Below are positions 58,363-64,000 of a stretch of DNA of 64,000 nt, in pieces. The DNA lies in the NCBI GenBank assembly GCA_049325315.1, contig JBMONB010000099.1, positions 1 to 64,000 of the forward strand, read 5' to 3'. Positions within the stretch are counted from its first letter, which is position 1; each line of letters starts with the position of its first letter. This DNA comes from JAWLHU01 sp049325315 (GTDB lineage Bacteria; Bacillota; Sulfobacillia; Symbiobacteriales; Symbiobacteriaceae). The notes beneath the pieces were generated by a model. It was given only the letters and a program-made list of their open reading frames with translations, had not been told where the DNA came from and did no database searches. Both the position numbers and the translations under genes were made by a program.

Positions 58363-59442
58363 TCACAGGACCGCTTCCAGGGCTGCCAGGAACCGCTGGT
58401 TCTCCGCAGCGGTGCCGACGGTGACACGCAGATGGGTTGGAAGGCCGAAGGAGCCACACGGACGGACCAACACGCCCAGCCGGAGAAGCCGGTCAAAGAC
58501 CTGTGCAGCGGGCTGCTTTGCATCAAACAAGATGAAGTTCGCCTCGCTCTTCACGAAGGGCAGGCCCAGCCGCTCGAAGGCGTCATACAGGAACGCCTTT
58601 CCCTCCCGGGTAAGCGCCAGGCTGCGGGCCAGGTGATCGGTATCCTCCAGCGCCGCCAGGCCCGCTGCTACCGCCAGGTTGTTGACGCTGAACGGATCCC
58701 GGGCGGTGTAAATGGGGGCCAGCAGGGCGGGTCGCATCACCCCGTAGCCGAGCCGGAAGCCCGCCATGCCGTAAATCTTGCTGAAGGTCCGGGTCACCAC
58801 CACGTTGGGGTGGGCCAGCAGGAGCGCCCGGCTGTCGAACTGAGTCTGGTCGAACTCCCGGTAGGCCTCATCGATGATCACGAGGGTCTGCTCCGGAATG
58901 CGCGGCAGGAGCGCCCGCAGCGCTTCCTCCGCAAAGACCGCCCCGGTGGGGTTGTTGGGCCGGCAGAGAAAGAGCATCTTCGCCCCGCTCTGCCGGGCGG
59001 TCTCCGCCATCGCCTCCAGGTCCATGGTGTTCTCCACCAGCGGCACGGAGAGCACCTCGGCCCCCATCAGTTCCCCCACCAGCGGGTAGCCCGAGAAGGA
59101 GGGCGCCGGCACCACGATCTTGTCGCCGGGCTCCAGGTAGACCTCCGCCAGCAGGCGGAAGACCTCGTCGGAGCCGTTGCCCACCAGGAAGTGGTCTGCC
59201 GGCAGATCCCAGAGGCGCCCAAGCCGCTCCCGCAGCGCCCGGGAGGTCCCCTCGGGGTAGGTGTGGACCTGGGCCATGGCCGCCGTGGCGGCCTCTACCG
59301 CCCGGGGTGAGGGACCGAGCGGATTCTCATTCTGGTTCAGCTTGACCAGGTCGGTGATCCCCAGCTCCCGTTGTACCTCTTCCACCGGCTTGCCAGGAAC
59401 GTAGGGTTTCATCGACCGAATGGCCGGGCGAATCGCAGCCAT
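58363..59442 (-). CDS. hisC: Histidinol-phosphate aminotransferase
   Basis: A 359-aa class I/II PLP aminotransferase converting imidazole acetol phosphate to histidinol phosphate. NQNENPLGPSP is the N-terminal substrate segment, CRPNNPTGA the cofactor motif, and the Schiff-base Lys is in TRTFSKIYGMAGFRLGY. ATG at 59442 with GGAGATAGG upstream. Last gene of the his operon, 6 nt after hisIE, an unusual place compared with operons where hisC lies early. Confidence 0.93.
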   Translation of the reverse strand: MAAIRPAIRSMKPYVPGKPVEEVQRELGITDLVKLNQNENPLGPSPRAVEAATAAMAQVHTYPEGTSRALRERLGRLWDLPADHFLVGNGSDEVFRLLAEVYLEPGDKIVVPAPSFSGYPLVGELMGAEVLSVPLVENTMDLEAMAETARQSGAKMLFLCRPNNPTGAVFAEEALRALLPRIPEQTLVIIDEAYREFDQTQFDSRALLLAHPNVVVTRTFSKIYGMAGFRLGYGVMRPALLAPIYTARDPFSVNNLAVAAGLAALEDTDHLARSLALTREGKAFLYDAFERLGLPFVKSEANFILFDAKQPAAQVFDRLLRLGVLVRPCGSFGLPTHLRVTVGTAAENQRFLAALEAVL

Positions 59443-59448
59443 GGGATC

Positions 59449-60129
59449 CTATCTCCTTCGCTTGCCCCGCCGTTCGGCGAGTTGGTCGGCGATTGCCTGC
59501 GGGTCAACCCCTGCATCGATCAACGCGATGAGCGAGTGGAACCAGAGGTCGGCCACCTCAAAGGCCAGGTTCTCGCGGTCGCGGTTCTTCACCGCCAGGA
59601 CCACCTCGGTCGCCTCCTCGCCGATCTTCTTGCAGTAGGCGTCGGCGCCCCGGGTAAAGAGCTTCGAGGTGTAGCTCTCGGGGTCCGGGTTGGCCCGCCG
59701 GTCCGCCAGGACCGCCGCCACCTCCCTTATGATGGAGCCCAGGTCGTACGGCGTCTCCACCCCCGGCTGAACCGGCCAGTAAGCGGTGGAGATCAGCGCC
59801 CGGGGCGAGCCGTCGACCCGGCGGGTAAAGCACGAATAGGTCCCCTCGTGGCAGGCCACCCCCTCCTGCTCCACCAGAAGCAAGAGCGAGTCGCCGTCGC
59901 AGTCGGTCCGGACCTCCCGCACCCTCTGGACATGGCCCGAGGTGGCGCCCTTGTTCCAGAGCGCCTGCCGGCTGCGGGACCAGTACCAGGCGGTGCCGGT
60001 CTCCAGGGTCAGCCGGAGCGACTCCTCGCTCATGTAGGCCTGCATCAGGACCTGTCCGGTTCGGGCGTCCTGGGCGATGGCGGGAATCAGCCCGTCGGGC
60101 CCCCACTTCAGCTCCAGCGTCTCCTTCAT
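59449..60129 (-). CDS. hisIE: Bifunctional phosphoribosyl-AMP cyclohydrolase / phosphoribosyl-ATP pyrophosphohydrolase
   Basis: A 226-aa fusion. Residues 1-110 are the HisI cyclohydrolase with Mg/Zn ligands in TDCDGDSLLLLVEQ and the Cys motif ACHEGTYSCF. Residues 125-215 are the HisE pyrophosphohydrolase with the helical motif KKIGEEATEVVLAVKNRDRE. It performs steps 2 and 3 of histidine synthesis. The start overlaps hisF as ATGA. Confidence 0.94.
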   Translation of the reverse strand: MKETLELKWGPDGLIPAIAQDARTGQVLMQAYMSEESLRLTLETGTAWYWSRSRQALWNKGATSGHVQRVREVRTDCDGDSLLLLVEQEGVACHEGTYSCFTRRVDGSPRALISTAYWPVQPGVETPYDLGSIIREVAAVLADRRANPDPESYTSKLFTRGADAYCKKIGEEATEVVLAVKNRDRENLAFEVADLWFHSLIALIDAGVDPQAIADQLAERRGKRRR

Positions 60130-60890
60130 GACCGCACCAGCACTCCCTTCTGCCGCAGGTACGCCTTGGCCTCCTCCACCGTGTGCTGCCCGCTGTGGAA
60201 GATCGAGGCCACCAGCGCCGCATCGGCCTGCCCCTCGGTCAGCACGGCGGCGATATGGTCCAGGGTGCCGGCCCCGCCCGAGGCGATCACCGGAATATCG
60301 ACCGTCTTCGCCAGCGTCTGGTGCAACTCCATGTCGTAGCCCTCGCGGGTGCCGTCGGCGTCCATCGAGGTGACCAGCAGCTCACCGGCGCCCCGCCGCC
60401 AGGCCTCCTCGGCCCAGGCGATGGCATCGATGCCGGTGGGGGTCCGCCCGCCCTGCAGGTAGACCTCCCAGCCGCCCTGTGGCCGCCGCTTGCAGTCGAT
60501 CGCCACCACAATGGTCGAGGAGCCGAAGACCTCCGCCGACCGGTTGATCAGGTCGGGGTCCTTCACGGCGCCGGTGTTGATCGAGACCTTGTCGGCCCCC
60601 GCCCGCAGGTAGGCCCGCACGTGCTCCACCGCGCTGACCCCGCCTCCGATGGTCAGCGGAATGAAGACCTGCTCTGCCGCCCGGGCCAGAATCTCCAGCG
60701 TGGCCGACCGCTGCTCCCAGGAGGCGTTGATGTCCAGGAAGCAGACCTCGTCGGCCCCCTGCTCGTCATAGCGCTTCGCCAACTCCACCGGGTCGCCGGC
60801 GTCCCAGGTGTTCAGGTGGAACTTTACGTTTTTGACCACCCGCCCGTCCTTGATATCCAGGCAGGGGATAATTCGCTTCGCTAGCGGCAT
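60126..60890 (-). CDS. hisF: Imidazole glycerol phosphate synthase, cyclase subunit
   Basis: A 254-aa TIM barrel that uses ammonia from HisH to form IGP and AICAR. Catalytic Asp residues are in PCLDIKDGRVVKN and VAIDCKRRPQGG. The phosphate-binding motifs TIGGGVSAVEH and VIASGGAGTLDH are complete. It overlaps hisA by 10 bases and hisIE by 4. Confidence 0.95.
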   Translation of the reverse strand: MPLAKRIIPCLDIKDGRVVKNVKFHLNTWDAGDPVELAKRYDEQGADEVCFLDINASWEQRSATLEILARAAEQVFIPLTIGGGVSAVEHVRAYLRAGADKVSINTGAVKDPDLINRSAEVFGSSTIVVAIDCKRRPQGGWEVYLQGGRTPTGIDAIAWAEEAWRRGAGELLVTSMDADGTREGYDMELHQTLAKTVDIPVIASGGAGTLDHIAAVLTEGQADAALVASIFHSGQHTVEEAKAYLRQKGVLVRS

Positions 60891-61603
60891 AAACGGGTCG
60901 CCTCCTCCAGATCGATCGCCCCGGTGTAGAGCGCCTTCCCTAAGATGGCGCCATCGACACCCGGAATCGACATGAGTTTGCGAAGGTCGTCGAGCGAGGA
61001 GACGCCCCCACTCGCAATAATCGACAGCCCGGTCTGCCCCATTGTCGCCATCTCGTCGAAGTTTGGCCCCGCCATCATGCCATCTTTGGCGATGTCGGTG
61101 TAGATCAACGCCCTCACGCCTGCCTCGCCCACGGTGCGGGCCAGGTCCACCGCCCGGACCTCGGTCACATCGACCCAGCCATTGGTGGCCACACGTCCAC
61201 CCCTGGCGTCAATGCCCACCACCACCCGGTCGGAGCCAAAGCGCTCCACCGCCCGGGCCACCAGGTCCCCCGACAGAGCCGAGGTCCCGATAATCACCCG
61301 GGAGACCCCCAGGCTCAGCGCCGCCTCCATCGCCTCCAGCGACCGGAGCCCGCCGCCAAGCTGAACCTTGGCCCCGCAGGCTGCGCGCACAATCTGCTCC
61401 ACCGCCCTCAGGTTGCGGCTGGCGCCGGCGAAGGCGCCGTCAAGGTCGACCACATGGATCCACTGAGCCCCCTGCTCAATCCAGCGGTAGGCCGCCTGGG
61501 CCGGGTCGGAATCGAAGACCGTGGCCTCTTCCATGCGGCCCTGCTTCAGCCGGACCACCTGGCCCTCCTTCAGATCGATGGCCGGGTAGAGATCGAATCG
61601 CAT
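60881..61603 (-). CDS. hisA: ProFAR isomerase (1-(5-phosphoribosyl)-5-[(5-phosphoribosylamino)methylideneamino]imidazole-4-carboxamide isomerase)
   Basis: A 240-aa TIM barrel related to HisF. General base and acid Asp are in PAIDLKEGQVVRL and DIAKDGMMAGPN; phosphate loops are QLGGGLRSLEAM and IIASGGVSSLDD. It catalyses the Amadori rearrangement in histidine synthesis. ATG at 61603 with GGAGGG upstream lies inside the hisH gene (34-base overlap). Confidence 0.94.
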   Translation of the reverse strand: MRFDLYPAIDLKEGQVVRLKQGRMEEATVFDSDPAQAAYRWIEQGAQWIHVVDLDGAFAGASRNLRAVEQIVRAACGAKVQLGGGLRSLEAMEAALSLGVSRVIIGTSALSGDLVARAVERFGSDRVVVGIDARGGRVATNGWVDVTEVRAVDLARTVGEAGVRALIYTDIAKDGMMAGPNFDEMATMGQTGLSIIASGGVSSLDDLRKLMSIPGVDGAILGKALYTGAIDLEEATRLCR

Positions 61604-62211
61604 ACAAGCCCTCCAAAGTTCGACAGCATCCGCAGCCCCGTCCGTGACGACTTCTCCGGGTGGAACTGAATGCCGATGAGATTCGCCCGCCCCACCACCG
61701 AGGGATAAATCCTTCCATAGTCGGTGGTGGCCAGGACCTCGGCGGGGTTGACCGCGTCGGCGGCGTAGGTGTGGTCAAAGTAGGCCCAGTAGCTGGCCTC
61801 AATCCCTGCAAAGATCGGGTGTTCCACCTGGACCGGCTCCACCAGGTTCCAGCCGATCTGCGGCAGCTTCACCGTGTCGGGCAGGCGGGTGGCCCTGCCG
61901 GACAGGAGCCCCAGCCCCGGCCCGGCGCCAAACTCCTCGCCCGCCTCGTAGAGCAGCTGCATGCCCAGGCAGATGCCCAGCACCGGCCGCCCGCTGGCGG
62001 TGAAGTCCCGCACCGCTTCCACCAGCCCCCGTTCCTCCAGCTTGCGCATGCCGTTGCCGAAGGCGCCCATGCCGGGCAGCACGATCCCATCGGCCCCGCG
62101 CACCACGGCGGGGTCCGGGCTGATCACCGCCTCGTAGCCCACCGCCTTGAAGGCGTTGCGCACGCTGGCCAGGTTGCCCATGTCGTAGTCGACGATCACG
62201 ATCCGGCTCAT
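61570..62211 (-). CDS. hisH: Imidazole glycerol phosphate synthase, glutaminase subunit
   Basis: A 213-aa class I glutamine amidotransferase. The nucleophile Cys is in LGICLGMQLLYE and the His-Glu pair in GIQFHPEKSS. The start YDMGNLASVRNAF is canonical. The C-terminus extends about 12 residues past the usual end (LVCDSISTRPSI), producing a 34-base overlap with hisA. It lies 1 nt after hisB. Confidence 0.94.
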   Translation of the reverse strand: MSRIVIVDYDMGNLASVRNAFKAVGYEAVISPDPAVVRGADGIVLPGMGAFGNGMRKLEERGLVEAVRDFTASGRPVLGICLGMQLLYEAGEEFGAGPGLGLLSGRATRLPDTVKLPQIGWNLVEPVQVEHPIFAGIEASYWAYFDHTYAADAVNPAEVLATTDYGRIYPSVVGRANLIGIQFHPEKSSRTGLRMLSNFGGLVCDSISTRPSI

Positions 62212-62212
62212 G

Positions 62213-62830
62213 TTACAGCAGCGCCCCCTTGGTCGATGGTACCCCGGTCACCCGGGGGTCCACGGTGGTGGCCTCATACAGCGCCCGGGCGAACGCCTTG
62301 AAGAGCCCCTCAATCATGTGGTGGGTGTTCTGCCCGTAGTGCACCTTCAGGTGCAGCGTGATTCCGGCGTTGAACGCCAGCGCCCGGAAGAACTCCTCCA
62401 CCAGTTCGGTGTCGAACTCCCCCACCTTCTGCCGGGGGAACTCGGCGTCGAAGACCAGGAAGGGGCGCCCGCTCACGTCGATCGCGGCGAAGGCGAGCGT
62501 CTCATCGAAGGGGATGAAGGCGGAGCCGTAGCGCCGGATTCCCCTGGCCTGGCCCAGCGCCTGGCGCAGCGCCTGCCCCAGGGCGATGCCGGTGTCCTCC
62601 ACCGTGTGGTGAAAGTCGATGGCAATGTCGCCCACCGTCTTGACCGTCAGGTCATTCAGCCCGTGCCGGGCCACCTGGTCCAGCATGTGGTCAAAGAAGG
62701 GGACCCCAGTCTCGATCTGCCCCTGCCCGGTGCCGTCCAGGTTCCAGGCGACGGCGATGTCGGTCTCCCGGGTGGTGCGGCGGACGCTTCCCGCCCGGAC
62801 CCCGACCGTCTCTGCACCCTTGTCGCTCAT
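62213..62830 (-). CDS. hisB: Imidazoleglycerol-phosphate dehydratase
   Basis: A 205-aa monofunctional dehydratase (no phosphatase domain). The Mn-binding His/Glu motifs are FFDHMLDQVARHG, DFHHTVEDTGIALG, and NTHHMIEGLFKAFARAL. It converts IGP to imidazole acetol phosphate, the substrate of HisC. Three bases separate it from hisD. Confidence 0.95.
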   Translation of the reverse strand: MSDKGAETVGVRAGSVRRTTRETDIAVAWNLDGTGQGQIETGVPFFDHMLDQVARHGLNDLTVKTVGDIAIDFHHTVEDTGIALGQALRQALGQARGIRRYGSAFIPFDETLAFAAIDVSGRPFLVFDAEFPRQKVGEFDTELVEEFFRALAFNAGITLHLKVHYGQNTHHMIEGLFKAFARALYEATTVDPRVTGVPSTKGALL

Positions 62831-62833
62831 CGA

Positions 62834-64000
62834 CTAGCTCCCCCTTTGCTCCAGCCGGACCTGCATGGAGCCAGCGTGCGCCTCCAACTGCTCGGTCATG
62901 GCCAGCTTGATCGCCTTTGGCGCCTGGGCCAGGAAGGCCTGCTCGCTGTAACAGACCACGGCGGACCGCTTAATGAACGTCTCTACGTTGACCGGGCTGG
63001 CATAGCGGGCTGTCCCCTCGGTGGGGATCACGTTCGACGGCCCGGCGATGTAGTCGCCGATCGGCTCCGGCGTCCACTTGCCCATAAAGATCGAACCCGC
63101 ATGCCGGATCAGCGGCAGCAGCGCCCAGGGCTCCGCCACCTCCAGCTCCAGGTGCTCCGGCCCGATGGCGTTGACCACCTCGGCCGCCTCCGCAAGATTC
63201 GACACAGCGATAGCTGCGCCCAGTTGGGCCAGCGACTTGCGAATCGTCTCCGCCCGGGGCAGCCGGGCCGCCTGCCGCTCCATCTCCGCCCCAATGGCCG
63301 CCACCCGCTCCGGCCCGCCGGTAGTCACCAGGATCACCATGCCGTCGGGGTGCTCCGCCTGCGAGAGCAGGTCGGCGGCGATCCAGGAGAGGTTAGCGGT
63401 TCCGTCGTCCACCGCCAGCACCTCGGTGGGCCCGGCCAGCATGTCGATCCCGACAGGGCCGAAGACCAGCTTCTTGGCGAGGGTGACATAGTAGTTGCCC
63501 GGCCCGGCGATCTTGTCGACCCGGGGAACGGTCGCTGTGCCGTAGGCCATGGCGGCCACCGCCTGGGCCCCGCCCACCTTGTAGACCGACTTCACTCCGC
63601 AGGCCCGGGCCGCCACCAGCATGTGTGGGTCAATCTTGCCCGAGGCCGACGGAGGGGTGCAGAGAATCACCTCACGAACCCCTGCCACCACGGCCGGAAT
63701 CACCGTCATCAACAGGCAGGAGAAGAGGGGCGCCGACCCGCCCGGCACATAGATGCCCGCACGGTCCACTGCGCTCACCTGCTGCCCCAGAATCGAGCCG
63801 TCGGGCCGGGTCATGAACCAGGAGTTCGGCACCTGCCGCAGGTGGAACTCGGTAATGTTGTCGATTGCGACCTGAAGCGCGGCGCGAAATTCGACATCCA
63901 CCGCCCCTTCGGCCTCGACAAACTCCGCCTCGCTTACCTGCAGCCCTGTCGACCGCAGATCGACCTTGTCGAATCGCGCTGTCAGTTCAAAGAGCGCCTC
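62834..64000 (-). CDS. hisD: Histidinol dehydrogenase (5' end outside the window)
   Basis: The frame is open through the right edge; 388 of about 430 residues are visible, so only the N-terminus is missing. Conserved blocks: PGGSAPLFSCLLM, KIAGPGNYYV, AGPTEVLAVDDG, SQAEHPDGMVILV and the Zn/substrate region GPSNVIPTEGTARYASPVNV. It oxidises histidinol to histidine in two NAD steps, the last of the pathway. Upstream hisZ/hisG are presumably just beyond the edge. Confidence 0.95.
   Translation of the reverse strand, partial: EALFELTARFDKVDLRSTGLQVSEAEFVEAEGAVDVEFRAALQVAIDNITEFHLRQVPNSWFMTRPDGSILGQQVSAVDRAGIYVPGGSAPLFSCLLMTVIPAVVAGVREVILCTPPSASGKIDPHMLVAARACGVKSVYKVGGAQAVAAMAYGTATVPRVDKIAGPGNYYVTLAKKLVFGPVGIDMLAGPTEVLAVDDGTANLSWIAADLLSQAEHPDGMVILVTTGGPERVAAIGAEMERQAARLPRAETIRKSLAQLGAAIAVSNLAEAAEVVNAIGPEHLELEVAEPWALLPLIRHAGSIFMGKWTPEPIGDYIAGPSNVIPTEGTARYASPVNVETFIKRSAVVCYSEQAFLAQAPKAIKLAMTEQLEAHAGSMQVRLEQRGS

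Overview
The window reads as a chromosomal segment of a high-GC, probably thermophilic, Gram-positive spore-former of the Firmicutes, close to Symbiobacterium. The signs are strong purine-rich Shine-Dalgarno sequences before nearly every gene, frequent GTG and TTG starts, sigma-A type promoters, GatCAB, PcrA, a DUF2325 protein, a GerD-like lipoprotein, a caa3-type oxidase with Bacillus-style cta gene order, and YhfZ- and MarR-type regulators. The species assignment is inference. There is no rRNA, IS element, prophage or CRISPR array; two gene remnants mark decay.

Layout. 1-10.5 kb holds mostly minus-strand housekeeping and accessory genes: DinB-like, 2'-5' RNA ligase-like, an ArsR C-terminal domain without its DNA-binding part, a stand-alone HMA protein next to a P1B ATPase with a CPG motif, a Crp/Fnr regulator, a serine hydrolase, DUF2325, and a MarR/MFS pair with a visible operator. 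10.3-12 kb holds an amine-oxidase remnant, an unrecognised 56-aa protein, and a TPR protein followed by a 40-aa secreted peptide that looks like a Rap/Phr-type signalling cassette. 12-17.8 kb is a glycerol operon (AGPS-like flavoprotein, glpK, glpD) divergent from a YhfZ-family regulator, with a 15-bp inverted repeat between them. 17.9-19.1 kb is a small stress-type operon (Sll1863-like coiled coil and a double PRC-barrel protein that seems to start at AUC). 19.2-23.6 kb holds an alpha-mannosidase, a GPH sugar symporter and a broken FGGY kinase.

23.6-31 kb is the cytochrome caa3 block: ctaC-D-E-F-G, a DUF983 gene, ctaA and a small membrane protein on the minus strand, with ctaB divergent. 31.3-37.9 kb holds a cysteine-synthase-like enzyme, an rRNA uracil methyltransferase, an M28-like membrane protein with lost ligands, an S66 carboxypeptidase, an epimerase and a beta-propeller lipoprotein. 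37.9-41.2 kb is gatCAB. 42-44.4 kb is oppDF behind a leader of about 325 nt. 44.5-50.7 kb holds ligA, a lipoprotein, pcrA and a lytic transglycosylase. 50.7-57.5 kb holds a large sensor kinase with a degenerate HD-GYP domain, an XPB helicase with a partner gene, and a GerD-like lipoprotein. 57.7-58.2 kb is a duplicated tRNA-Ser/tRNA-Lys unit. 58.4-64 kb is the distal histidine operon (hisD-B-H-A-F-IE-C), with hisD cut by the window edge.

The most novel signals are the TPR/secreted-peptide cassette with its possible RNA switch, the YhfZ-glycerol link, the AUC-initiated PRC-barrel gene with paired TGGTACCA sites, the degenerate HD-GYP histidine kinase and the opp leader.
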